From Rhodophyticola sp017644125 (GTDB taxonomy: Bacteria; Pseudomonadota; Alphaproteobacteria; Rhodobacterales; Rhodobacteraceae), in assembly GCF_042140125.1 (NCBI RefSeq), contig NZ_CP159473.1: a stretch of 64,000 nt of DNA. One strand, 5' to 3'. The notes below the pieces were generated by a model. That model saw only the letters and a list, made by a program, of their open reading frames with translations. It was not told the DNA's origin and did not search any database. Below are positions 25,736-34,909 of this stretch, piece by piece. The stretch's first letter is position 1; the number at the start of each line of letters is the position of its first letter. The position numbers and the translations under genes were made by a program.

Positions 25736-27769
25736 ATGGCTCATGCACTTTATCCGCATCTTTTTGCGCCGCTGGATCTGGGTTTTTGCATTCTGAAAAA
25801 CCGCGTGCTGATGGGGTCGATGCATACCGGGCTGGAAGAGACGAAGGACTGGCCTCGCGTGGCCGAGTTCTATGCCGAACGCGCCCGTGGCGGGGTGGCG
25901 CTGATCGTCACCGGGGGGATGGCCCCGAACCCTGAGGGCGGTGTTTTTCCCGGTGCCGCGGGTCTGTATTCGGATCAGGATATTGCCAATCACAAGGTGG
26001 TCACCGATGCGGTGCATGAGGCCGGCGGCCGGATCGCGATGCAGATCCTGCATGCGGGGCGTTATGCCTATTCGCCCGACTGTGTGGCGCCATCGCCGAT
26101 AAAATCCCCGATCTCGCCGTTTCCCCCGAAAGAGCTGGATGAGGCGGGGATCGAGAAGCAGATCGCCGATATCGTCACCGCCGCCTTGCGCGCGCAGGAG
26201 GCAGGATATGACGGTGTGGAGATCATGGGATCGGAAGGGTACTTCCTGAACCAGTTCCTCGTGACCCATACCAACAAGCGGGAAGATCGTTGGGGCGGTT
26301 CCTATGAGAACCGGATGCGTCTGTCGGTCGAGGTCGTGCGTCGCACCCGGGAGGCCGTGGGCCGGGAGTTCATCATCATCTACCGCCTCAGCATGATCGA
26401 TCTGATCCCGAACGGATCCACCTTCGAGGAGGTCGCGGCCCTTGCGCAGGCAATCGAGGCGGCCGGTGCCACGATCCTGAATACCGGGATCGGCTGGCAT
26501 GAGGCGCGGATTCCCACGATTGCCACCAGCGTACCGCGCAAGGGCTTTGCATGGGTGACCAAGAAGCTGATGGGCAAGGTGGGCATTCCGCTGATCACCT
26601 CCAACCGCATCAATATGCCGGATGTCGCCGAAGAGGTGCTGGCCGAGGGTTGCGCCGATATGGTGTCGATGGCCCGCCCGTTTCTGGCCGATGCGGAGTT
26701 CGTCGCGAAGGCGGAGGCGGGCCGGGCAGATGAGATCGCCCCGTGCATCGCCTGCAATCAGGCCTGTCTCGATCACACGTTCAGCGGCAAGCTGACCAGC
26801 TGCCTGGTGAACCCGCGGGCCTGCCATGAAACCGTGCTTCGGTACGAGCCCGCCAAGGCCGCGAAACGCATCGCGGTTGTGGGTGCCGGCGCCGCCGGCC
26901 TCTCCACCGCGATGGTCGCGGCGGAACGTGGCCATCAGGTGGTGTTGTTCGACAAGGACGACCGGATCGGCGGCCAGTTGAACATGGCCAAGGAGATACC
27001 GGGCAAAGAGGAGTTCAAAGGCCTGACGCAGTGGTTCGAGACGGCTGTGACGAAGCGTGGCGTGGACCTGCGTTTGGGCGCGGCCCCCGACATCGACGCG
27101 CTTTCCGGCTTTGACGAGGTGGTGGTTGCCACCGGCGTCAAACCGCGCGACCCGGAAATCCCCGGGCAGGATGGCCCGAATGTGCTGTCATATATCGATG
27201 TGCTGGCGGGCAAGGCTCCTGTCGGCCCCCGGGTCGCGATCATCGGTGCGGGCGGTATCGGGTTCGATGTGGCGGAGTTTCTGGTCCATGAAGGCGAAAG
27301 TCCGACCGAGCATGCGGCGCTTTGGCGGAAGGAATGGGGCGTCAGCGACCCGGAGCTGGACCGGGGCGGGCTGGCGCCCGAGGGTCCGCAGCCGGAGCCT
27401 GCCGCCCGCGATGTCACGCTGCTCCAGCGCAAGGCCGAGAAGGCCGGCAAACGTCTGGGCAAGACCACGGGCTGGATTCATCGCGCCGCTCTGAAGATGA
27501 AGAACGTCAAGATGGTGACCGGCGTGAATTACGAGAAGATCGACGCGGATGGCCTTCACGTGAGCTTCGGCGATGCCCGTGAAAACCCGACCTTGATTGC
27601 GGCCGACACGGTGGTCCTGTGCGCCGGTCAGCTTCCCGAACGGAGCCTGGCGGATGACCTGGAGGCCGCCGGTATCCGCGCCCATGTGATCGGCGGTGCG
27701 GATGTGGCGGCGGAACTGGATGCCAAGCGCGCGATCGATCAGGGCGCGCGGCTCGCGGCGGAGCTGTAG
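25736..27769 (+). CDS. fadH: NADPH-dependent 2,4-dienoyl-CoA reductase
   Basis: A 677-residue Fe-S flavoprotein of the old-yellow-enzyme type, which reduces 2,4-dienoyl-CoA during beta-oxidation of unsaturated fatty acids. The N-terminal ~330 residues form an FMN TIM barrel (NRVLMGSMHTGLE, QILHAGRYAYS). A 4Fe-4S site follows with spacing C-x2-C-x3-C-x11-C (CIACNQACLDH). The C-terminal half has FAD and NADPH Rossmann folds (VVGAGAAGLSTA, IIGAGGIGFDV). ATG 25736 has GGGAGG upstream. Length and domain order match FadH; related trimethylamine-dehydrogenase-like reductases are the alternative. Confidence 0.9.
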   Translation: MAHALYPHLFAPLDLGFCILKNRVLMGSMHTGLEETKDWPRVAEFYAERARGGVALIVTGGMAPNPEGGVFPGAAGLYSDQDIANHKVVTDAVHEAGGRIAMQILHAGRYAYSPDCVAPSPIKSPISPFPPKELDEAGIEKQIADIVTAALRAQEAGYDGVEIMGSEGYFLNQFLVTHTNKREDRWGGSYENRMRLSVEVVRRTREAVGREFIIIYRLSMIDLIPNGSTFEEVAALAQAIEAAGATILNTGIGWHEARIPTIATSVPRKGFAWVTKKLMGKVGIPLITSNRINMPDVAEEVLAEGCADMVSMARPFLADAEFVAKAEAGRADEIAPCIACNQACLDHTFSGKLTSCLVNPRACHETVLRYEPAKAAKRIAVVGAGAAGLSTAMVAAERGHQVVLFDKDDRIGGQLNMAKEIPGKEEFKGLTQWFETAVTKRGVDLRLGAAPDIDALSGFDEVVVATGVKPRDPEIPGQDGPNVLSYIDVLAGKAPVGPRVAIIGAGGIGFDVAEFLVHEGESPTEHAALWRKEWGVSDPELDRGGLAPEGPQPEPAARDVTLLQRKAEKAGKRLGKTTGWIHRAALKMKNVKMVTGVNYEKIDADGLHVSFGDARENPTLIAADTVVLCAGQLPERSLADDLEAAGIRAHVIGGADVAAELDAKRAIDQGARLAAEL

Positions 27770-27812
27770 CGACGGGCGCGCGCGTGACCCGACCCGGGCC
27801 TGCGGCGGCGGC

Positions 27813-28097
27813 CTATCCCAACAACGGAACAAGCTTCATTGCCACGCCCATATCGCCGGAGAGTTTGAGCTTCCCCATCATGACCCCGGTCATCGGGTTG
27901 AGCTTGCCGGTCAGAAGCTTGCTCAGATTATCCTGAGATATCTTGATGGTGCAGTCGGCGTCGCGATCATGGGTGGTGGCGGCACCGTCGGCCAGCACGA
28001 TCACGCCGTCCTTGCCGCAATCAAATTTCAACGACCCGTCGAAGGTCTTGCCCGACAACCCGGCCTGAATACGCTCTGCCATGTCTTCCAGCGCCAT
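27813..28097 (-). CDS. SCP2 sterol-binding domain protein
   Basis: A 94-residue protein made of one SCP2 (sterol carrier protein 2-like) domain: DGSLKFDCGKDGVIVL, DCTIKISQDNLSKLL, and a hydrophobic C-terminus GKLKLSGDMGVAMKL. Such stand-alone domains bind lipids or acyl-CoAs. ATG 28097 has AAGGA at a good distance; a TTG at 28112 would add five residues. It is convergent with fadH, an acyl-CoA enzyme, so a lipid-related role fits, but that is inference. Confidence 0.9.
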   Translation of the reverse strand: MALEDMAERIQAGLSGKTFDGSLKFDCGKDGVIVLADGAATTHDRDADCTIKISQDNLSKLLTGKLNPMTGVMMGKLKLSGDMGVAMKLVPLLG

Positions 28098-28177
28098 AGA
28101 TACATCCTTCAAATTGACCAGCCCGCGTTTCCGGGTGGAAAGGTTCTGCCTGCGCCCTTGCCGGCTCGATTGCCCGC

Positions 28178-29398
28178 TCAGCCCTTAAGCCGACGGTTTC
28201 GCGATGCGATCAGTTTCAGGCGCAGGGCATTCAGCTGGATGAAGCCCGCCGCGTCTTTCTGATCGTAGGCGCCCGCATCGTCCTCGAAGGTCACATGCGC
28301 TTCCGAATACAGGCTGTGGTCGGACCAGCGCCCGACGGTCCGGGCGAGGCCCTTGTAAAGCTTCAGCCGCACCGTGCCGGTGACATGGGCCTGCGAATGG
28401 TCGATGGCCGCCTGCAGCATTTCGCGTTCAGGGGAGAACCAGAAGCCATTGTAGATGAGCTCGGCGTAGCGGGGCATGAGCTCGTCCTTGAGATGCGCTG
28501 CGCCGCGGTCGAGGGTGATGCTCTCGATCCCGCGATGCGCCTCCAGGAGGATCGTGCCGCCGGGCGTCTCGTAGATGCCGCGCGATTTCATGCCGACAAA
28601 GCGGCCCTCTACCAGATCGAGACGGCCGATCCCATGCTTGCCGCCCAGGTCGTTGAGCCTGCCCAGGATCGTCGCCGGGGACATCGCGGTGCCGTCGATG
28701 CTGACGGCATCTCCCTTTTCGAACCCGATTTCGATGTATTCGGGCGTGTCAGGCGCGTCTTCGGGATGCGCGGTGCGTTGATAGACATAGTCGGGCGCTT
28801 CTTCCGCCGGGTTCTCCAGCACCTTCCCCTCGGATGAGGTGTGAAGGAGGTTCGCGTCGACGCTGAACGGGGCCTCTCCGCGCTTGTCCTTGGCGATGGG
28901 GATCTGGTTTTTCTCTGCGAAATCGATCAGCTTCGTCCGGCTTGTCAGATCCCATTCGCGCCAAGGTGCGATAACCTTGATATCGGGGTTGAGCGCATAG
29001 GCGGCCAGTTCGAACCGCACCTGATCGTTGCCCTTCCCCGTCGCGCCATGGGCAACCGCGTCGGCACCTTCGGCGGCCGCGATTTCGACCAGACGTTTCG
29101 AGATCAGCGGCCGTGCGATGGAGGTGCCGAGCAGATAGAGCCCTTCGTACAGAGCATTGGCACGGAACATCGGGAAAACGAAATCCCGCGTGAACTCCTC
29201 CCGAAGATCCTCGATATGGATCGAGGTTGCCCCCATCATTTCGGCCTTCTTGCGCGCGGGCTCAAGCTCCTCACCCTGCCCCAGATCGGCGGTGAAGGTC
29301 ACGACCTCGCACCCGTACTCGGTCTGCAACCATTTCAGGATGATCGACGTATCGAGGCCACCTGAATAGGCAAGGACAACTTTCTTGGGGGCGGACAT
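28178..29398 (-). CDS. argG: Argininosuccinate synthase
   Basis: A 406-residue enzyme that joins citrulline and aspartate with ATP in arginine synthesis. The N-terminal PP-loop is AYSGGLDTSI. Further family segments are GATGKGNDQVRFE, the SVDANLLHTSSEG region and RGAAHLKDELMPRYAELIYNG. ATG 29398 (MSAPKKVVLAYSGGLD) was chosen over an upstream extension, since all known ArgG proteins start close to the PP-loop. Divergent from the next gene over 83 bp. Confidence 0.97.
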   Translation of the reverse strand: MSAPKKVVLAYSGGLDTSIILKWLQTEYGCEVVTFTADLGQGEELEPARKKAEMMGATSIHIEDLREEFTRDFVFPMFRANALYEGLYLLGTSIARPLISKRLVEIAAAEGADAVAHGATGKGNDQVRFELAAYALNPDIKVIAPWREWDLTSRTKLIDFAEKNQIPIAKDKRGEAPFSVDANLLHTSSEGKVLENPAEEAPDYVYQRTAHPEDAPDTPEYIEIGFEKGDAVSIDGTAMSPATILGRLNDLGGKHGIGRLDLVEGRFVGMKSRGIYETPGGTILLEAHRGIESITLDRGAAHLKDELMPRYAELIYNGFWFSPEREMLQAAIDHSQAHVTGTVRLKLYKGLARTVGRWSDHSLYSEAHVTFEDDAGAYDQKDAAGFIQLNALRLKLIASRNRRLKG

Positions 29399-29481
29399 GG
29401 GAACTCCGGGCTGGTTTTGATATTGACCGACGGGCGGATAGCGGGTTTTCAGGGTCGGGGCAAGACGGGCGGAGATCGGGA

Positions 29482-30276
29482 ATGGACTACGGGTATCAAC
29501 TGCTGCGGCATGTGGTGCAGCAGGTTTTCGGCAATCTGGGTCAGGCCGCGAGATTGACCTTGCTTCTGACGATCCTGCCCTACGCGCTGACCGTGGCACT
29601 GGTTACTTCACTGGCGGGGCCAGACCTCATGGCGATGGATCAGACCGCTCCTGGTTACCACGAAGAAGTAGAGCGTTTTGAAGCGTATCTTTTAGAAAAT
29701 GCGGGAACGGTCTTGCTCTACGTGCTTCTTCTGCTCGCGGTCTCGGTCATAAGTTATGCTTGGGCTGCTGTGGGCTGGCACCGTTACGTCCTCCTCGAAG
29801 AACGTGGAGGTCTTCTCCTGCCAAACTGGAACTGGTCCTTCGTCGGGCGCTATCTTTGGGCGGCGTTCCGTATCTTTGTGATCATCCTTTTGATCGCCGT
29901 CGCCTTCTCCGTCTTGAGCGTAGTCATCCGGGCCTTTACGGAATCGCCGTCGATTTTCGGATTTCTGAGCCTTGGCGTCACGATCGGATTTCTCTGGGTC
30001 GTGACCCGGATCGGCCTGATCCTGCCCTCCGCCGCCCTTGGGAAGCCGATGGGGCTTGGGGAAAGCTGGTCCCTCACACGCCCCGTGTCCGGCGCAATCC
30101 TGTTGCCGATCATCGTGATCCCGATCGTTTTTGCATTGCTGAATGGCGTCTTGCAGTTCGTTCCATTGATCGGCCTCGTTCTGGTCTTTTTCGTGTTGTG
30201 GCTTCAACTCCTGGTCAATCTGGCGCTGATGACCACGCTTTACGGAAATCTGGTCGAAGGTCGCGCGCTGAACTAG
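29482..30276 (+). CDS. Polytopic membrane protein of unknown function
   Basis: A 264-residue protein with about six hydrophobic helices (around residues 25-45, 75-95, 125-155, 160-185, 205-225 and 228-255) and a short soluble loop at 48-75. No catalytic motif and no family I can name; it may belong to the broad YIP1-like or DUF-type glycerophosphoryl-diesterase-membrane-domain proteins. The stretch around 29650-29760 is visibly less GC-rich than its neighbours. It directly precedes ilvA and may share its transcript. Confidence 0.75.
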   Translation: MDYGYQLLRHVVQQVFGNLGQAARLTLLLTILPYALTVALVTSLAGPDLMAMDQTAPGYHEEVERFEAYLLENAGTVLLYVLLLLAVSVISYAWAAVGWHRYVLLEERGGLLLPNWNWSFVGRYLWAAFRIFVIILLIAVAFSVLSVVIRAFTESPSIFGFLSLGVTIGFLWVVTRIGLILPSAALGKPMGLGESWSLTRPVSGAILLPIIVIPIVFALLNGVLQFVPLIGLVLVFFVLWLQLLVNLALMTTLYGNLVEGRALN

Positions 30277-30315
30277 GTGCTGGACAGCGCCGGGATTTCA
30301 CGGCAGGCCGATGGG

Positions 30316-31563
30316 ATGAGTGATTTCACCGATACCGCCCGTGCGGCCGAGCAGGCGATGCGCGCGCTTTTTCCGCCCACACCGCTACAGCGGAATGTGC
30401 ATCTCTCGGATCGCCATGGTTGCGATATCTGGCTGAAACGCGAAGATTTGAGCCCGGTGCGGTCCTACAAGATCCGCGGCGCCTTCAATGCGATGCGCAA
30501 GGCGTTGGCCGATAATCCGGGTCAAAGGCAATTCGTCTGTGCCAGCGCCGGGAACCATGCCCAGGGCGTGGCCTATGTGTGCCAGCATTTCGGGGTGCAG
30601 GGCACCGTTTTCATGCCGGTCACCACACCCAAACAGAAAATCGAGAAGACGCGCGCCTTTGGCGGCGGCGCGGTTTCGATCACTTTGATCGGTGATTTCT
30701 TCGATGAAACCCTCGCCGCCGCGCAGTCGTTCTGTGCGGAGAAAGGCGCGCATTTCCTGTCGCCCTTCGACGATCCGGACGTGATCGAGGGACAGGCCTC
30801 GGTCGCGCTGGAGGTGCTTGACGAGTTGGGGCATGCGCCTGATCTGATGATCCTGCCTGTGGGCGGGGGCGGTCTGTCTTCGGGTGTTGCGCGCTATCTG
30901 CGCGGCGTCGGGGCCGATACGGGGCTGACACTGGTGGAGCCCGAAGGCGGCCCCAGCCTGACCGCGGCGCTGGCCGCCGGAAAACCCGTGACCGTCCCGA
31001 TCACCGACACCTTCGTGGATGGCGCGGCGGTCGCGCAAATCGGCGCGCGGACCTTCGAGGTGCTCAGGGATATCGACCCGTCGCGCGTGCTTCTGTCGCC
31101 GGAAAACCGGATCTGCGTGACGATCGGCGAGATGCTGAATGTCGAAGGCATCGTTCTGGAACCGGCCGGCGCCTTGGCCGTCGACGTGCTGGACAGTGTT
31201 TCTGAAGAGATCAAGGGCAAGAGCGTGGTCTGCGTGACATCCGGCGGCAATTTCGATTTCGAACGCCTGCCCGAGGTCAAGGAACGTGCGATGCGGTATC
31301 AGGGATTGAAGAAGTACTTCATTCTGCGTCTACCGCAGCGCCCCGGTGCGTTGAAGGAGTTCCTCAACCTTCTGGGCCCGGATGATGACATTGCACGCTT
31401 CGAGTATCTCAAGAAATCCGCACGGAATTTCGGATCCGTCCTAATCGGCATCGAAACGCGGGATCCGCAGCAGTTCGACGGGTTGTTCGCCCGTATCGGC
31501 GCGCGCGGTTTTGCCGTGCGCGATATCACCGATGACGATCTTCTGGCGCAATTCCTGATCTGA
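30316..31563 (+). CDS. ilvA: Threonine ammonia-lyase (biosynthetic-type)
   Basis: A 415-residue PLP enzyme that converts threonine to 2-oxobutyrate, the entry to isoleucine synthesis. The PLP lysine lies in SPVRSYKIRGAFNA, the phosphate-binding loop is VGGGGLSSG, and a C-terminal ACT-like regulatory domain of ~75 residues follows (FILRLPQRPGALKEFLNLLG). One ACT-like domain indicates the short form. I chose ATG 30316 (MSDFTDTARAAE); a GTG at 30277 would add 13 atypical residues. Convergent with the Hpt gene, 8 bp apart. Confidence 0.93.
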   Translation: MSDFTDTARAAEQAMRALFPPTPLQRNVHLSDRHGCDIWLKREDLSPVRSYKIRGAFNAMRKALADNPGQRQFVCASAGNHAQGVAYVCQHFGVQGTVFMPVTTPKQKIEKTRAFGGGAVSITLIGDFFDETLAAAQSFCAEKGAHFLSPFDDPDVIEGQASVALEVLDELGHAPDLMILPVGGGGLSSGVARYLRGVGADTGLTLVEPEGGPSLTAALAAGKPVTVPITDTFVDGAAVAQIGARTFEVLRDIDPSRVLLSPENRICVTIGEMLNVEGIVLEPAGALAVDVLDSVSEEIKGKSVVCVTSGGNFDFERLPEVKERAMRYQGLKKYFILRLPQRPGALKEFLNLLGPDDDIARFEYLKKSARNFGSVLIGIETRDPQQFDGLFARIGARGFAVRDITDDDLLAQFLI

Positions 31564-31571
31564 CCGGGATC

Positions 31572-31898
31572 TCAGGCGGCCTGACTTGCCGTGGGCAAGA
31601 CGCCCGCCGCTTCGGCCAGAGACTTTGTGTAGATTTCACAAAGGGATTGGAAATCAATGGACTGGCCCGTTCCCAACGCCTCTTCGGCGGCGGCGCAGCG
31701 GCTGGCGAATTCAACGAAGCCCAGATTGGCCGCACTGCCGCGCAGAAAGTGGAAATCATTCTGTGTTGCCGTGGCCGGCGCGATGGCAAGACGGTTCATC
31801 ACCTCCGCCAATTCCTCGACGAAGAGTTCGGCCACCTCCAGGAAGTCGTCTTCGCCGATGTCGCGGCGCAGTTCGTTCAATCTGTCCCAGTCGATCAT
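31572..31898 (-). CDS. Histidine phosphotransfer (Hpt) domain protein
   Basis: A 108-residue protein that is essentially one Hpt four-helix domain. The phospho-acceptor is His50 in HFLRGSAANLGF, matching the H-x-L-K/R-G-S-A pattern. It would relay phosphate between a hybrid kinase and a response regulator. ATG 31898 (MIDWDRLNELRRDIG) was chosen over an upstream extension. It is divergent from a receiver-phosphatase gene 154 bp away, its most likely partner. Confidence 0.9.
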   Translation of the reverse strand: MIDWDRLNELRRDIGEDDFLEVAELFVEELAEVMNRLAIAPATATQNDFHFLRGSAANLGFVEFASRCAAAEEALGTGQSIDFQSLCEIYTKSLAEAAGVLPTASQAA

Positions 31899-32052
31899 GA
31901 GCGTCCTCTGCCTGAGATTGGTCCAAGGTCTTACGGGGGCGAGAGTTAAGGCTAAGTTTCGCGTCACTCGCGAGATCGTTCGCATTTTCGCTTTCATGGT
32001 CCATTAAGGCCCGCCATGCGACGAGTTTCCGGGAGAACGGAAAAACCCTGTC

Positions 32053-33345
32053 GTGCCGGTGCCGAACATGAACCTTTCCCTGCGCGCGTCGGCACATGTG
32101 CCGACGCTGGACCCTGCCCGGCCGCGCGAGCGGGTGATGGTGCTGGATGACAGCAGGGCCCAAAGAACGCTGCTCTGCTCACTTCTGAAGCGATGGGGGC
32201 ACGACGTTCTGTCTTGTGAGCGCCCCGAAATCGCCCTTGAGCTTCTGGCGGACCCGACGATCACGATGATTGTAAGCGATTGGGTGATGCCGGGAATGGA
32301 TGGTCCTGAATTCTGTCGCCGTGTGCGTGCCATGGCGCGCGAAAGCTATGCCTATATCCTGCTTCTGACATCGAAAAGCGACAAGAACGCCATCGCGCAT
32401 GGTCTGGATGCCGGGGCCGATGATTTCCTGACCAAGCCGGTGAATGGCCCGGAATTGCGCGCACGCATTCACGCGGGTGAACGGATCGTGGCCATGCAGC
32501 GGGAGCTGGTGGCAAAGAACAAGATGGTCAGCGCGGCCCTGTCCGAAATCAGCGCGCTTTACGATGCGCTTGATCGCGACCTGATGGAGGCCAAGAAGCT
32601 TCAGGCCTCGCTTCTGCAGGATACAATGCGTCAGTTCGATATGGCGATGGCCTCGTTCCTGCTGCAGTCCAGCGGACATGTGGGCGGCGATCTTGTCGGA
32701 TACTTTCCGGTTTCTGACCGTCAGATCGGGCTGTTTTCGCTGGATGTGTCGGGCCACGGCGTGACCTCCGCCATGATGACCGCGCGGCTGGCCGGACGGC
32801 TGACCTCGGCCTCTCCGGAACAGAACATCGCGCTGGAACGACGGGCGGGCGGTGGCTATGCGCCCCTTTCTCCACATCTGGTGGCCGCGCGTCTGAACCG
32901 CCTGATGCTGGAGGAAGTCGAAACCGATCTCTACTTCACGCTCTGTCTCGTCATCCTGGATTTGCCGACAGGCAGGATCTCGATGGTCCAGGCCGGCCAC
33001 CCCCATCCTGCCGTGCAGCGCCGCGATGGCCGGGTGGAGTTTCTGGGCCGGGGTGGTCTGCCCGTCGGTCTCTTGCCCGACGCGGAATATGAAACGCTGG
33101 AGGCCGAACTGGCCCCCGGCGACCGGTTGCTGATCTATTCCGATGGGTTGACCGAATGCCCCGGGCCTCACGGGGACATGCTGGGGGAGGAGGGGCTGAC
33201 CAAGATGCTGCAAGCCGGGGGCCTGCAAACCGGGCGGCGGTTTCTCGATAGTCTCCTGACCGACTTGCAAGGCTACGCCAACGGCTCGGATTTTCCCGAT
33301 GACGTGTCGGCTATCTTGCTGGAATACACCGGCGCGGCTAGCTGA
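32053..33345 (+). CDS. Response regulator with SpoIIE/PP2C-type phosphatase output
   Basis: A 430-residue protein. Residues ~25-145 form a CheY-like receiver with acceptor Asp76 (MIVSDWVMPGMDG), conserved LLLTSKSD and KPVNGPEL. A short coiled-coil linker follows, then a SpoIIE/RsbU phosphatase domain (~190-430) with GGDLVGYF, LDVSGHGVTSAM and FPDDVSAILL metal-binding acids. Such RsbU-like proteins dephosphorylate anti-anti-sigma factors in partner-switching systems. No STAS protein or anti-sigma kinase is encoded nearby. The start is GTG 32053, with ATG 32068 as an alternative. Divergent from the Hpt gene. Confidence 0.9.
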   Translation: MPVPNMNLSLRASAHVPTLDPARPRERVMVLDDSRAQRTLLCSLLKRWGHDVLSCERPEIALELLADPTITMIVSDWVMPGMDGPEFCRRVRAMARESYAYILLLTSKSDKNAIAHGLDAGADDFLTKPVNGPELRARIHAGERIVAMQRELVAKNKMVSAALSEISALYDALDRDLMEAKKLQASLLQDTMRQFDMAMASFLLQSSGHVGGDLVGYFPVSDRQIGLFSLDVSGHGVTSAMMTARLAGRLTSASPEQNIALERRAGGGYAPLSPHLVAARLNRLMLEEVETDLYFTLCLVILDLPTGRISMVQAGHPHPAVQRRDGRVEFLGRGGLPVGLLPDAEYETLEAELAPGDRLLIYSDGLTECPGPHGDMLGEEGLTKMLQAGGLQTGRRFLDSLLTDLQGYANGSDFPDDVSAILLEYTGAAS

Positions 33346-33784
33346 GCCGCGCCATGGCTTGCGAAACGAAATGCCTGTCGCCGGAAACCGCCAGTCGCTC
33401 TGCCGCCTCTGCCCAGGGAAGAAACACCGGCCAGTGACCCGGCTCGGAGGGGGGGCCGATCCGAAGCCCCAGACGGGCCAGATAGACGTGGCATTGCTTC
33501 TGCGCCCAGAGATCGTATTCCGGCATGTAGGTGAAGCGATGAAACATCCCCATCCGGAGCGGCGCGCAAATGCGGTGTCCGGTTTCCTCCATCACTTCCC
33601 GATGCAACGCCGCGATGGCGCTTTCGCCGGGGTCGATACCGCCGCCGGGAAGCTGGAATTCAGGCCGCGGGCGTTCCTGAAACGTCGCCAGAAGCCCATC
33701 GCCGCAGTGGATGATCGCATAGACACCGGCACGGGGCGTATAGCGGCGGGTCGGGTCGGGCGGCTTGCCGAAACGGCGGTTCAT
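33338..33784 (-). CDS. NUDIX hydrolase
   Basis: A 148-residue NUDIX pyrophosphohydrolase with a complete Nudix box: G-x5-E-x7-R-E-V-x-E-E-x-G beginning at GGIDPGESAIAALHREV. Substrates of such small NUDIX enzymes are nucleoside diphosphates linked to a moiety X; the exact one is not predictable. ATG 33784 (MNRRFGK) was chosen as the last start before the conserved region. It ends within the last bases of the phosphatase gene (8-bp convergent overlap) and is divergent from kdsD. Confidence 0.88.
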   Translation of the reverse strand: MNRRFGKPPDPTRRYTPRAGVYAIIHCGDGLLATFQERPRPEFQLPGGGIDPGESAIAALHREVMEETGHRICAPLRMGMFHRFTYMPEYDLWAQKQCHVYLARLGLRIGPPSEPGHWPVFLPWAEAAERLAVSGDRHFVSQAMARLS

Positions 33785-33892
33785 GGGGTCTCCATCGTGG
33801 TGTCTGGCACTGCGAAGAGCTATGGCAGCCCCGCGCCCGGTTGAAAACCCGGCCTCTGTCCTTTGGCGAATCCTTGGGCTATGGAATCGGAT

Positions 33893-34858
33893 ATGGACAA
33901 GACATTCGATCAGATGATCCGCGACACAGCGGCCCGCGTTCTGCGGATCGAAGGGCAGGCGGTTTCCGACATGGCGGAGAACCTCCCGCCGGATTTCGAA
34001 GCGTCGGTAGAGGCGATTTTGGACGTGAAGGGCCGGGTCATCCTGTCCGGCATCGGCAAATCCGGCCACATCGCGCGAAAGATAAGCTCCACCCTGGCCT
34101 CCACCGGGACCCCATCCGCCTTCGTACACCCTGCGGAGGCGAGCCACGGCGATCTGGGCATGATCATGCCCGGCGATCTGGCAATCCTCATCTCCAACTC
34201 CGGGGAAACGGCGGAGCTTCGGGATATCGTGGCCCATGTGGCGCGATTTTCCATTCCGATGATCGGCATATCCGGTCAGGCCGACAGCACATTGATGCGT
34301 GCGGCCGATCTCAGGCTTACCCTTCCGTCTGCGCCCGAGGCCTGCATCATCGGCATGGCGCCCACCACGTCGACCACGCTTACACTGGCGCTTGGCGACG
34401 CCCTGGCTGTGGCGGTCATGGAGCGGCGCGGGTTCCTGCCCGAGCATTTCCGCACCTTCCACCCCGGCGGCAAGCTTGGCGCCCAGCTCAGCAAGGTGGC
34501 CCAGCTGATGCACGGCGTCGAGGAATTGCCGCTGGTTCGCGCCGAGACCGCGATGGGCGACACACTCCTTGAGATGAGCGAGAAAAGCTTCGGCATCGCA
34601 GGTGTGGTCGGCGATCACAAACTGATCGGTGTGATCTCCGACGGGGACCTTCGGCGCAATATGGATGGCCTGATGGACAGAACCGCCGGCGATGTGGCCA
34701 CGCGCAATCCACGCAGCATCGGCCCGGACATGCTGGCGGCCGAGGCGATGGCGATGATGTCGGAAAGCAAGATCACAGCACTGTTCGTGGTCGACGATAC
34801 AGGGCGCCCCATCGGTCTTCTGCACCTGCATGATTGCCTGCGCGCAGGCATCGCCTAG
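33893..34858 (+). CDS. kdsD: Arabinose-5-phosphate isomerase (KpsF/GutQ type)
   Basis: A 321-residue aldose-ketose isomerase that makes D-arabinose 5-phosphate for Kdo. The SIS domain covers ~35-185 (SGIGKSGHIARKI, VHPAEASHGDLGM, ISNSGETAEL), followed by two CBS domains (~205-320). It would supply Kdo for lipopolysaccharide or capsule, and it borders the polysaccharide cluster to its right. Alternative starts are ATG 33881 and TTG 33863; 33893 gives the usual N-terminal length. No adjacent kdsB or kdsA. Confidence 0.92.
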   Translation: MDKTFDQMIRDTAARVLRIEGQAVSDMAENLPPDFEASVEAILDVKGRVILSGIGKSGHIARKISSTLASTGTPSAFVHPAEASHGDLGMIMPGDLAILISNSGETAELRDIVAHVARFSIPMIGISGQADSTLMRAADLRLTLPSAPEACIIGMAPTTSTTLTLALGDALAVAVMERRGFLPEHFRTFHPGGKLGAQLSKVAQLMHGVEELPLVRAETAMGDTLLEMSEKSFGIAGVVGDHKLIGVISDGDLRRNMDGLMDRTAGDVATRNPRSIGPDMLAAEAMAMMSESKITALFVVDDTGRPIGLLHLHDCLRAGIA

Positions 34859-34909
34859 CTCGAAACTCCGGTCGCACTCCTGAAGGGCGGCGCTCTGGGC
34901 CGATCCCGT

